This document shows, piece after piece, positions 54,684 to 62,848 of a stretch of 64,000 nt of DNA. The DNA comes from Nostoc mirabile CHAB5784 (GTDB lineage Bacteria; Cyanobacteriota; Cyanobacteriia; Cyanobacteriales; Nostocaceae), in assembly GCF_020829645.1 (NCBI RefSeq), contig NZ_JAIVFS010000006.1, positions 97,464 through 161,463 of the forward strand. Direction: 5' to 3'. Both the position numbers and the translations under genes were made by a program. Below the pieces are notes generated by a model. It ran no database searches, had not been told where the DNA came from, and saw nothing but the letters and a program-made list of their open reading frames with translations. Position 1 is the stretch's first letter, and each line of letters begins with the position of its first letter.

Positions 54684-55352
54684 ATGGCAAGTTTTGAAGT
54701 AATCGAACGAGAAAGCTTACGTTTAGTCAAGGTAACTTTACAAAACGAAACAGTCCGAACTGAATCTGGTGCTATGTACTATATACGTGGCAACATTCAG
54801 ATGCAATCTAAAGCCCCTTCAGCAGGCGGGTTTTTAAAATCCCTAGCCACGGGAGAAAACATTTTCCGTCCTACATATACAGGCACTGGTGAATTATATT
54901 TAGAGCCTTCGTTATCGGGATATCACATCCTAGAATTAGACGGTAGTGAATGGATTTTAGATAGTGGCGCTTATTGGGCTAGTGATGGCACTGTAGAAGT
55001 AGGAGTTGAACGAAACAAATTTGTATCAGGCTTAATTGGTGGCGAGGAATTGTTTCAAACAAAAGTCAAAGGCAGGGGTACAGTAGTGATGGCAGCACAA
55101 GGCCCTGTAGAAGTAATAAATTTACGAAATGACCGATTAGTTGTGGATGGAAATTTTGCCATCGCTCGCACAGCTACCTTAAATTATCGCGTTGAAAAAG
55201 CTACCAAATCTCTTTTCGGTTCGATGACTTCTGGTGAGTTTCTCGTGAATACTTTTGAGGGAACTGGTACTGTATTGCTAGCTCCTGTACCTTATTGGCA
55301 AGTTATGATGCTCCGCCAAATTAGCGCCGCGCTACCAAAAACTTCTAGCTAA
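54684..55352 (+). CDS. AIM24 family protein
   Basis: 222 residues, all-beta prediction, matching bacterial AIM24/TIGR00266-like proteins: VRTESGAMYYIRGNIQMQSK (residues 24-43), GTGELYLEPSLSGYHILELDGSEWILDSGAYWAS (72-105), GRGTVVMAAQGPVEVINL (129-146) and GTGTVLLAPVP near 205. No signal peptide or membrane helix. Bacterial members are of unknown function; the yeast namesake is a mitochondrial membrane-organising protein. Upstream is a long AT-rich leader; downstream a convergent kinase gene. Complete and normal in length. Confidence 0.87.
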   Translation: MASFEVIERESLRLVKVTLQNETVRTESGAMYYIRGNIQMQSKAPSAGGFLKSLATGENIFRPTYTGTGELYLEPSLSGYHILELDGSEWILDSGAYWASDGTVEVGVERNKFVSGLIGGEELFQTKVKGRGTVVMAAQGPVEVINLRNDRLVVDGNFAIARTATLNYRVEKATKSLFGSMTSGEFLVNTFEGTGTVLLAPVPYWQVMMLRQISAALPKTSS

Positions 55353-55546
55353 GAATTATCGGTAAGCTTAACTGATCGTAAGTCTTTCCGGCACGCTTGT
55401 GCGATCGCTAATTTTCTTGAATTTCCGTGGGGAAATCTAGTTATTAGTCATTAGTAGTAATGACTAATGACTAAAATTTTTATAACTCAAATAGGATTGC
55501 TATAGCACCATAAAGTTAACTCAGGGGATAATTGTAACGTAACTCA

Positions 55547-57052
55547 TCAATCATTTTCTATTGCGATCGCTTTTGGGGTATCGCCAACGCTTGGCAGTTG
55601 CACTGTAAAAGTGGAACCTTCATATAATTTACTTTTCACAGAAATAGAACCGCCAGAGCGCACCAGCAATTGCTGTACAATTGTTAACCCCAACCCAGCA
55701 CCACCATAATCTTCATTGGCTGCTGTACGCACACGATAAAATCGGTCAAAGATTTTGGAAATCTCGCTTTCGGCAATACCGATACCTGTGTCGCGGAATT
55801 CTAATTGGACATAATCGCCTTGAATTCGGGCACGCACCCATACCTCACCCCCATTAGGAGTAAACTTAATGCTGTTATGCAGCAGATTAATCACAATCTG
55901 CCTCAGCCCACCACTCACACACCAAATAGATGGAAGTTCAGTGGGTACGGTGTAGGCTAGCATAATCCCTTTTTCTTGGGCTAGAGGTTGGTACGTACTA
56001 ACTACTCCAGGTACAATATCTGAGAGTCGCACCGACTCTAAAGCTGTTCCTTCTAAATTACGTTCTAGCTGCACCAGTTCCAACAAACCAGTAATCAGGG
56101 AATTTTGCTGATCGCACTGGGTATTTAACATCTGTAAATAACGTTGTCGCTGGGGGGGTTTAAGATTAGGGGAATTCAATAACGAAAGTGCTGTCTTCAT
56201 GTGCGTCAAGGGTGTACGCAATTCCTGACACACATTTTTTAAGTATTCATCTTTAAGTTGCTCTTTGTTTTGTAGTTCTTGATTTTGCTGCTGCAACCTG
56301 GTAGTGCGTACTGCGCTGATTTGACGATTAATTTCATCTTGTCGCAGGAGTTGTTTTGCAAACAGTTGATTCATCAGTGCGGCTTGGGGCGCAACTGGAC
56401 AAATAAAATCAACAGGTATTGGGGATGATTCTGGCGTAATCGCTTGTTCTATACCATCTAATACTTGCTGAATTACTCTCCCCTCAAGAGTATTTATAAT
56501 TAGTAACGGCTGGTTTTTATTAGTATTTACCTTGCCCGATGTCTTATTTTTGCGTTTTTTAAGTGGTCGATGAGCCAAAATTAAACTGCAAAACTGGGGC
56601 GATAACACCATCAGAAAGTTTTCCCGTCGCATTTGGCTATCTGGTGATAGGTGAACGGGGACATGATGAGGGAATGAGGGGGATGAAGAAGATGAGGAAG
56701 ATGAGGGAGATGAGGAAGATAAGGGGGTATTTTCCTCCCCTACAACGCCAGCTCCCTCATCTTCCCCTGCTCCCCCATCTCGCCCTTTTTCACTCTCGTC
56801 AATCTGGCAAGTATAAATGAGACTAGACGCACCTACCGAGGATTGATAACGCGCTAGTTCTGATTGCCAAATTTTTTCTGGTGGTAGCTTCACCCATAAA
56901 GTGGCTGCAATTTGCTGCTCAATTAGTAAGTCAATTTGCGCTCTCACCAGTGATAGCAGAGTAGCAGGACTGAGGGACAATGGTTTAGGAGGCGCTTGCA
57001 CTCCCATAACCAGTTGATAAACAGACAGATCCTTAGCCAGAGAAACATTCAT
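55547..57052 (-). CDS. DICT-type hybrid kinase with Gln in place of the phosphoacceptor His
   Basis: 501 residues. N-terminal 80-240 resembles the DICT sensory domain. An H-box region reads KNVCQELRTPLTHMKT, where Gln276 occupies the usual His position. The ATPase domain is complete: N-box LRQIVINLLHNSIKFTPNGG, DTGIGI and GGAGLGLTIVQQLL. So it can bind ATP but cannot autophosphorylate at the normal site. Residues about 100-140 are a low-complexity Ser-rich tract encoded by a GATGAGG/GGGGAGCAGGGG repeat normally found between genes. It converges on the AIM24 gene; the kinase at 52486-53946 is about 1.6 kb away. Confidence 0.82.
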   Translation of the reverse strand: MNVSLAKDLSVYQLVMGVQAPPKPLSLSPATLLSLVRAQIDLLIEQQIAATLWVKLPPEKIWQSELARYQSSVGASSLIYTCQIDESEKGRDGGAGEDEGAGVVGEENTPLSSSSPSSSSSSSSPSFPHHVPVHLSPDSQMRRENFLMVLSPQFCSLILAHRPLKKRKNKTSGKVNTNKNQPLLIINTLEGRVIQQVLDGIEQAITPESSPIPVDFICPVAPQAALMNQLFAKQLLRQDEINRQISAVRTTRLQQQNQELQNKEQLKDEYLKNVCQELRTPLTHMKTALSLLNSPNLKPPQRQRYLQMLNTQCDQQNSLITGLLELVQLERNLEGTALESVRLSDIVPGVVSTYQPLAQEKGIMLAYTVPTELPSIWCVSGGLRQIVINLLHNSIKFTPNGGEVWVRARIQGDYVQLEFRDTGIGIAESEISKIFDRFYRVRTAANEDYGGAGLGLTIVQQLLVRSGGSISVKSKLYEGSTFTVQLPSVGDTPKAIAIEND

Positions 57053-57452
57053 GAGTCAAGCACAATTTGGATGAAGCAAGAAATAACTCTGTCTTCGATT
57101 TTCACCTTTATGTGTGCATTTTTTACAAAATTCCTACGGAAATAAACATTAACTATAAAAAACTACATCTACAAGGGAGTGGGGAGTGGGGAATGGGGGG
57201 GCAGGGGGCAGGGGGCAGGGGGCAGGGGGCAGGGAGCAGGGGGCAGGGAGCAGGGGGCAGGGGGCAGGGGGCAGGGAGCAGGGGGCAGGGGGCAGGGGGC
57301 AGGGGGCAGGGGGGATGGAAAAGAGGAATTGGGGCAGGGTGCGTTTTGCAGGCTAAAAAGTTTCCCCTTTTCCCCCAGCTAAGAGCTCCCCTGCTTCTTC
57401 ATTCCCCTCTGCTCCCAGCTAAGAGCCCCTCTGCCTCTTTTCAATGCCCAAA
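57053..57452. repeat. GGGGCAG heptamer array and flanking inverted G/C tracts
   Basis: About 57190-57312 is a run of roughly 17 heptamers GGGGCAG or GGGAGCA, another STRR-type 7-bp array. The region 57360-57440 holds complementary CCCCTGC/CTGCCTC tracts, so a very long hairpin is possible. No gene. Confidence 0.8.
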
Positions 57453-58952
57453 TTAGGCTTGTATGTTCAGTCTTTGGTGTAAAGCGTCGCGTGCGTGTTC
57501 TCGGTCATCAAAATGGATTTTTTCGGTGCCGAGAATTTGGTAGTCTTCATGACCTTTACCAGCAAGTAACACTCCATCACCGGGTTGTGCTTGTAAAATA
57601 GCGGTACGAATTGCAGTAGCCCGATCGCAAATTACAGTTGGCTGCACTGTGTCAGCAATTCCCGCCAAAATATCTTGCAAAATCCTTTCTGGGTCTTCAG
57701 TCCGGGGATTATCTGATGTCACCACTGCAACATCAGCTAATTCAGCAGCAATTTTACCCATTTTTGGGCGCTTAGTGCGATCGCGATCGCCGCCACAACC
57801 AAACACGCAAATCACTTTTCCTGGTATAAACGGGCGTGCAGCTTTCAGCAGATTTTCTAAACTATCGGGTGTGTGGGCATAATCCACAATCACGCTAATA
57901 TCTTGGTCAGCATCAATTTGTACCCGTTCCATCCGTCCGGGAACTCCAGGAAACTCAGGTATCACAGACGCTACTAACTGCAAATCTAGCCCTAAGTGTA
58001 AAACTGCTCCTACGGCTGCGAGAAGATTTTCTAAATTATATTGTCCGACTAGAGGCGATCGAAAAGCTACGTTACCTTTTGGTGTATGTAATGTACCACT
58101 GACACCATTGGGCTGGTAACTTAAATCACTCATCCATAAATCGGCGCTGTTGTCGTTGACACTGTAACTCCAAACGCGCTCAGAATCTAACGAGGCAATT
58201 AAGCGCTTTCCGTAAGAATCATCAGCATTAATTATTGCCCGTCCCTTGAGATAATCAGGGCTAAATAACAACGCTTTGGCGGCAAAGTAATCTTCCATGT
58301 CGGTGTGATAATCGAGATGGTCTTGGGTAAGATTACTGAACACCGCCACCTCAAATTGACAACCCAACACTCTACCTTGGGCCAAAGCGTGAGAACTTAC
58401 TTCCATCACCCCGAACTCACTACCAGCCTTTACAGCCTCTGCTAGCTGCTGTTGCAGTTCCACCGCAAAGGGCGTAGTGTAGGCAGCAGTTTGCTCAAAA
58501 CCTGCCCAACGAGTGTAGAGAGTTCCCATCAAAGCTGTAGCTAGATTAGCTTTGATCAGCAGAAATTCAATCAAATGAGTTGTTGTAGTTTTGCCATTTG
58601 TACCAGTCACACCTACCAGCTTGAGTTTTCGCCCCGGATAACCATAAAAAGCACTAGCTATCTGGGCACAAGCTTGAGTTATATTACTTGCACTAATGAC
58701 CACAGCCTCATTTGTGGGAGGATTTTTTTGTGCAGCTTCGGGAGAAACGATCGCAGCTACAGCCCCCGAGGCGATCGCACTTTGCCAAAATTCGCCACCA
58801 TCAACCCGCCCTCCTGGCATCCCAATAAACAAATCTCCCACACTACAAGCATGGGAATTCGTCTTCAAACCCCTAACTTCCACATCCTCCATCGGATGGC
58901 TAGGCAATTGTTCAACACTGTCTACCGCCGTTAATAATTCCCGCAATTTCAT
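57453..58952 (-). CDS. murE: UDP-MurNAc-tripeptide synthetase MurE
   Basis: Start at Met-Lys-Leu-Arg-Glu-Leu-Leu (58952); the frame extends 15 codons upstream through an AATTCAA repeat and is probably not translated. 499 residues. ATP loop GVTGTNGKTTTTH with Lys121, SSHALAQGR near 200, and the diaminopimelate-binding signature DNPRTEDP near 410, so it adds meso-diaminopimelate to UDP-MurNAc-L-Ala-D-Glu in peptidoglycan synthesis. Cytoplasmic. GACTATAHTP-like IVDYAHTPDSLENLL near 350 is also typical. It stands apart from other mur genes, as in most cyanobacteria. Confidence 0.95.
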   Translation of the reverse strand: MKLRELLTAVDSVEQLPSHPMEDVEVRGLKTNSHACSVGDLFIGMPGGRVDGGEFWQSAIASGAVAAIVSPEAAQKNPPTNEAVVISASNITQACAQIASAFYGYPGRKLKLVGVTGTNGKTTTTHLIEFLLIKANLATALMGTLYTRWAGFEQTAAYTTPFAVELQQQLAEAVKAGSEFGVMEVSSHALAQGRVLGCQFEVAVFSNLTQDHLDYHTDMEDYFAAKALLFSPDYLKGRAIINADDSYGKRLIASLDSERVWSYSVNDNSADLWMSDLSYQPNGVSGTLHTPKGNVAFRSPLVGQYNLENLLAAVGAVLHLGLDLQLVASVIPEFPGVPGRMERVQIDADQDISVIVDYAHTPDSLENLLKAARPFIPGKVICVFGCGGDRDRTKRPKMGKIAAELADVAVVTSDNPRTEDPERILQDILAGIADTVQPTVICDRATAIRTAILQAQPGDGVLLAGKGHEDYQILGTEKIHFDDREHARDALHQRLNIQA

Positions 58953-58980
58953 TTTGTGAACCTCGTCACGTAGCTTCGCT

Positions 58981-59013
58981 CCGAATTCAAAATTCAAAAT
59001 TCAAAATTCAAAA
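58981..59013. repeat. Heptanucleotide repeat (AATTCAA)n upstream of murE
   Basis: Four 7-bp units, in the same length class as TAATTCG and GGGGCAG. They make an artificial in-frame extension to murE. Confidence 0.75.
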
Positions 59014-59103
59014 TTAACAAGCCCATCAATAAATTTAGTTGCTCTGTATCCTTTTCTTTTTTGATAACACGCTTATCTTGCGCTTATTGTGCATTATTTT
59101 TTT

Positions 59104-59394
59104 CTAATTGGCTAAATACTTACGCAACATTTGCTCCAACTGTTGCACACTAGCACGAGGAGAAGGACGTGGCAATAATTTCTCACTCCCCTCCTCTACC
59201 TCCGCGTCCTCTGCGCCTCTGTGGTTCGATAAATAAAGTACCGGCACCTCATACTCATACGCACCGAACCAATCTTCACGAGTCGTAATATCCCTAATTT
59301 CCAACTCGAAACTGAGATTTTGGATTTGTTCTAGCTTTTCTTGCAAGCCTTCACATAAATGACAGCCGGGTTTACTGTATAAAATTAATCGCAT
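59104..59394 (-). CDS. Thioredoxin-fold (DUF836/glutaredoxin-like) protein with repeat-encoded insert
   Basis: 96 residues, start Met-Arg-Leu-Ile. The redox motif Cys11-His-Leu-Cys14 (SKPGCHLC) and the cis-Pro of VPVLYL near residue 51 are in place, so it should be an active thiol oxidoreductase. Residues about 57-70 (NHRGAEDAEVEEGSEK) are encoded by the interspersed repeat GAGGCGCAGAGGACGCGGAGG (also at 59764-59790) and would form an extra loop after the third strand. The C terminus (PRASVQQLEQMLRKYL) is a normal helix. Frame is preserved, so the insert seems tolerated. Confidence 0.85.
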   Translation of the reverse strand: MRLILYSKPGCHLCEGLQEKLEQIQNLSFELEIRDITTREDWFGAYEYEVPVLYLSNHRGAEDAEVEEGSEKLLPRPSPRASVQQLEQMLRKYLAN

Positions 59395-59410
59395 TTGTTA
59401 ATTAATTACC

Positions 59411-59761
59411 ATGAACACTATTTTACATATCACCAAAAGCGAACAATGGGAACAAGCAAAAATCCTCAAAACCTATCGCGGTGATACGTTAGACTCGGAA
59501 GGATTTATCCACTGTTCGACAGCAGCGCAAGTAATCTGGGTTGCGAATCGTTTTTTTGTCAATCAAAAGGGTTTGGTAATTCTTTGCATTGATTCTGAAC
59601 AAGTTAAAGCTGAAATTCGTTATGAAGCTGCGGAGGTAGATAATTTATTTCCTCATATTTATGGTGAGTTAAATATTGATGCTGTGTTTCAGGTTGTTGA
59701 TTTTGAGGCGGGGGAGGATGGATTTTTTGTGTTGCCACAAGAGGTTATAAGTTTAAGATAA
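59411..59761 (+). CDS. DUF952 family protein
   Basis: 116 residues, full length. DUF952 motifs: ILHITKSEQWEQAK (residues 4-17), YRGDTLDSEGFIHCSTAAQVIWVANRFF (22-49) with the His-Cys pair, LFPHIYGELNIDAVFQVVDFE near 80-100. The family has an ADP-ribosyltransferase-like fold in structural predictions, but no activity is established. It starts 17 bases from the divergent thioredoxin-like gene, so the two promoters overlap. Confidence 0.88.
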   Translation: MNTILHITKSEQWEQAKILKTYRGDTLDSEGFIHCSTAAQVIWVANRFFVNQKGLVILCIDSEQVKAEIRYEAAEVDNLFPHIYGELNIDAVFQVVDFEAGEDGFFVLPQEVISLR

Positions 59762-59798
59762 CTAACCGCAGAGGCGCAGAGGGCACAGAGGAGGAGAG

Positions 59799-59987
59799 AT
59801 GAGAAGAGAAGGGTTTAATGTGGGTGAGTATGTTGATCAAATGGCGTTATTGTTGGATTTAGAGATAAGAGATGAGTATCGAGATGGGGTGGTGGCAAAT
59901 TTTGAGAGAATTAGTGCGATCGCTAATCTTGTAAATTCTTTTTCTCTAGCGGAGGATATTGAAGTTGCACCAGTTTTTGAACCATGA
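59799..59987 (+). CDS. atzG: AtzG-like small subunit (DUF4089)
   Basis: 62 residues, GatC-like: VGEYVDQMALLLDLEIRDEYRDGVVANFERISAIANLVNSF. It overlaps atzE by four bases (ATGA), the usual arrangement. AtzG wraps around AtzE and is needed for its folding and activity, by analogy with GatC-GatA. The ribosome site GAGGAGAG lies inside a GCAGAGGCGCAGAG interspersed repeat (59764-59797), so a repeat supplies the translation signal. Confidence 0.85.
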   Translation: MRREGFNVGEYVDQMALLLDLEIRDEYRDGVVANFERISAIANLVNSFSLAEDIEVAPVFEP

Positions 59988-61372
59988 ATGATGCTGTATC
60001 AATAGCTGCTGCTGTACGCGAAGGCAAAGTTAGCGCGGTGGAAGTTACTAAGGCTGCGTTAGCACGAATTGCAGCGCGGGATCATCAACTCAATTGTTTT
60101 ACGGCTGTAACTACTGAGACAGCTTTAACAGATGCAGCCCGCATTGACAGGGAAATTGCCCAAGGTAATCATCCTGGAATGCTTGCTGGTGTCCCTTTTG
60201 CGGTGAAAAATCTCTTTGATATCGCTGGTTTAACGACTTTAGCGGGGTCGAAAATTAATGCAGAAAACCCAGCAGCTACCCAAGATGCAACCGCAGTAGC
60301 GAAGCTGAAACAAGCGGGTGCTGTGCTGGTTGGCGCTTTAAATATGGATGAGTACGCTTATGGGTTTGTGACGGAAAACTCCCATTACGGTGCTACTCAC
60401 AACCCCCATGATTTACAGCGAGTTGCTGGTGGTTCATCGGGTGGTTCGGCGGCGGCTGTTGCTGCGGGGTTAGTACCGTTGACGCTGGGTTCTGATACTA
60501 ATGGTTCAATTCGCGTTCCGGCGGCGTTGTGTGGCGTTTTTGGTTTTAAGCCGACTTACGGAAGGTTATCTCGTGCTGGGGTAGCTTTATTTTCTAGCAG
60601 TTTTGACCACATTGGCCCTTTTGCGCGTTCGGTGCAAGATATTGCCACGGTGTTTGATGTGCTTCAAGGAGAAGACGATCGCGATCCAATTTGCACAAAG
60701 CGTTCGCCTGAATTGGTTTTACCACAACTTGAACAAGATATTTCTGATATCAGAATTGCGATCGCAACTGATTATTTTACCAAAGGCGCAGAACCGGAAG
60801 CTTTAGCAGCAGTGCAAAAGGTAGCTGATGCAATAGAAGTCACTGAATACGTAAGGATACCAGAAGCACACCGCGCCCGTGCAGCAGCTTTCGTGATTAC
60901 AGCTAGCGAGGGCGCAAATCTGCATTTGGATAAGTTGCGATGTCGTCCTCAAGATTTTGATTCAGCAACACGCCATCGCTTTTTGGCTGGGGCGTTAATT
61001 CCTAGTAACTGGTATCTACAAGCACAACGGTTTAGAAAATGGTATCGCGATCGCGTGCGGGAAGTTTTTCAAAATGTTGATGTAATTCTTGCGCCAACTA
61101 CACCAATTTCCGCACCGCTAATTGGTCAACAAACCATGATTTTGGATGGTGAAGAAATTCTTGTCCGTCCTCATTTGGGATTATTTACTCAACCATTATC
61201 TTTTATTGGTTTACCAGTTTTATCAGTACCAATTCAGCGTTTAAATGCTTTACCATTGGGTGTGCAATTGATAGCAGCACCATATAATGAAGCGTTAATT
61301 TTAAGGGTTGCGGCTGCGTTAGAGGCAAAGGGTGTAGTTTCAGCACCAGTGATATCATGTCCGCATAATTAG
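59984..61372 (+). CDS. atzE: AtzE-family amidohydrolase
   Basis: 462 residues, amidase-signature fold. Catalytic triad candidates: Lys75 (VPFAVKNLFD), cis-Ser in GGSSGGS (151-152) and nucleophile Ser175 in SDTNGSIRVPA. With AtzG it hydrolyses 1-carboxybiuret to allophanate in cyanuric-acid breakdown; in cyanobacteria it more likely serves general urea/biuret nitrogen salvage. No atzD, atzF or urea carboxylase gene is nearby. The last six residues (ISCPHN) and the stop codon come from the ATATCATGTCCGC mobile element at 61352, so the natural C terminus has been replaced. Confidence 0.9.
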   Translation: MNDAVSIAAAVREGKVSAVEVTKAALARIAARDHQLNCFTAVTTETALTDAARIDREIAQGNHPGMLAGVPFAVKNLFDIAGLTTLAGSKINAENPAATQDATAVAKLKQAGAVLVGALNMDEYAYGFVTENSHYGATHNPHDLQRVAGGSSGGSAAAVAAGLVPLTLGSDTNGSIRVPAALCGVFGFKPTYGRLSRAGVALFSSSFDHIGPFARSVQDIATVFDVLQGEDDRDPICTKRSPELVLPQLEQDISDIRIAIATDYFTKGAEPEALAAVQKVADAIEVTEYVRIPEAHRARAAAFVITASEGANLHLDKLRCRPQDFDSATRHRFLAGALIPSNWYLQAQRFRKWYRDRVREVFQNVDVILAPTTPISAPLIGQQTMILDGEEILVRPHLGLFTQPLSFIGLPVLSVPIQRLNALPLGVQLIAAPYNEALILRVAAALEAKGVVSAPVISCPHN

Positions 61373-61500
61373 TTATGATTCCCACAGTCATTGCACCCCA
61401 CCCCGCCAAAGCTACGCTTTGTCTCCCCTCCCGAAGAGCGGGGAGGGGATTAAGGGGTGGGGTTCTTCGGGTTTAATAAGTAATCAAGCGGACATGATAT
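61352..61500. mobile_element. Miniature element, TIR ATATCATGTCCGC (copy 2)
   Basis: 149 bp with perfect 13-bp inverted ends. It overlaps the last seven codons of atzE and lies opposite in orientation to the copy at 13045-13190, with which it shares the CACCCCACCCCG... and GGGTTTAATAAG interior parts. Confidence 0.85.
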
Positions 61501-61641
61501 GATTTTCAATTGCTAATGAAGCGAGCCATTTTTGCAAAAATACTGCTTGCTCTGATTCCCTTGTAGCTAACGAGGAAAATTAAAACAAGTCGCGTGATCC
61601 GCTAGCAAAAACGCAAGCGCAATATGTAAAAAGAAGTGAAT

Positions 61642-62271
61642 TCAACCTAAGCGCTGTTTGAGTTCACGAATTGCGGCACTGGTATTGCGATCGTAGGTAA
61701 CTTCAAAGCATCTGGCAACTATATCTTGGAGGTTTATATCAGGGAAATATTGGCTTTGAGTTTGAGCAAGATATTCTGTACCTTGTAACTGATAAATACA
61801 CAGTTGTTTTTTGCGGTATAGCCAGACTTCTGGAACTTGATAAGGGAGGTAATCATTCACATCAGAATAACTCATTACATCAATTTCCAGCACCAAATCA
61901 GGAGGAGGATCAACACTCCAGTCAATTCGTTCCTTACCAGATACAGCTTCCCAATGGTCAATGTAAAAACAATAGTCTGGTTCGATTCCACTCTCCTCTG
62001 GTAATTCCATTGTTACAGGAGTAAAAGCATCGTACTCACGTCCAACATAATCCAGCAGAACTGTAATGATATTTGCAATTAAATGGGCATCACGTCCATG
62101 TTTGGGAAGAGGAGACATGAGTAAGACTTCTCCATCTTGGTATTTTATGCGGGGAATTGAATTGCCACCTCGTTGCTGACACAAACTCTGATAATCTTGC
62201 CAGGTTGCAGGCAACCGCACAACTGCTCCCACAGGTAGCTGAATTTTCTCAAGCGAGACTAATGCAAACAT
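61642..62271 (-). CDS. Uma2 family endonuclease (DUF820)
   Basis: 209 residues. Uma2 order of motifs: LPATWQDYQSLCQQRGGNSIPRIKYQDGEVLLMSPLPKHG (20-59), IEPDYCFYIDHWEAV near 115, PDLVLEIDVMSYSDVNDYLPYQVPEVWLYRKKQLCIYQL near 125-163. This member uses a variant nuclease box (EIDVMSYSD rather than E-x-LSP-S) and lacks the usual Lys, so catalytic activity is less certain than in the two at 14.9-16.3 kb. Lone gene between miniature elements. Function unknown. Confidence 0.85.
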   Translation of the reverse strand: MFALVSLEKIQLPVGAVVRLPATWQDYQSLCQQRGGNSIPRIKYQDGEVLLMSPLPKHGRDAHLIANIITVLLDYVGREYDAFTPVTMELPEESGIEPDYCFYIDHWEAVSGKERIDWSVDPPPDLVLEIDVMSYSDVNDYLPYQVPEVWLYRKKQLCIYQLQGTEYLAQTQSQYFPDINLQDIVARCFEVTYDRNTSAAIRELKQRLG

Positions 62272-62335
62272 AGCTCAAACTTTAGAAATTGAAAGCTCAA
62301 GGTTATTCTAATTCTTTTGCTGGAGATGACACAAG

Positions 62336-62460
62336 TAAGGGACTTCCAAATAAAAAAATATCCAATCGCTTTTAGGGCAGGGGAGCTCTTAGCTGGGAGC
62401 AGGGGGAGGGAAAGTCGTTGTAATTCCAAAAATTGGATAATTTATTTTTTGAAGTTCCCG
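62336..62460. mobile_element. Miniature element, TIR AGGGACTTCCA (copy 2)
   Basis: TAAGGGACTTCCAAATAAAA at the left, with GAAGTTCCCG at the right and subterminal ATCCAAT/ATTGGAT. Related to 7464-7591. Confidence 0.75.
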
Positions 62461-62469
62461 GATATAAGC

Positions 62470-62614
62470 CAATACAGTTCAGATAAGACCAAAACATTTA
62501 TAGAGACGGTGATTTATCGCGTCTCGAAAACCCAAAACATTTGTAGAGACGGCGATTTATCGCGTCTCGAAAACTCAAAATTTTGTACCAGTAGCCCTTA
62601 ACTGAACCGTATTG
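62470..62614. mobile_element. Miniature element of the CAATACG family (copy 4)
   Basis: Ends CAATACAGTTCAG and CTGAACCGTATTG. Exact flanking decamers GGATATAAGC at 62460-62469 and 62615-62624 give a third clean 10-bp target duplication. The interior holds two tandem AGAGACGGYGATTTATCGCGTCT units. Confidence 0.85.
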
Positions 62615-62848
62615 GGATATAAGCAAGCAGGATGCTGCAAAAGTTGGAGTAATTTTAGCTACCATGACCGAACAATTCGCAATTCGCAGTGACGCTCGTT
62701 CGCGCAGCGTGCCGTAGGCAAGACTCGCTAACGCAATTCGCAATTGTGGACGTAATTGATAATTGATTCATCCTTCAAGGTCATTGCCCCTAATTTTAAT
62801 TATGAAAAGAAACAAAACACGTAGTATCAATATTCAGAGCAAGCGCAT

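Larger units (their letters stand above)
62272..62848. other. Repeat-rich spacer before the right-hand exoprotein
   Basis: Two adjacent miniature elements (62336-62460 and 62470-62614) followed by a GCAATTCGCAATTC repeat and a CAGTGACGCTCGTTCGCGCAGCG module. No gene. Confidence 0.65.
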
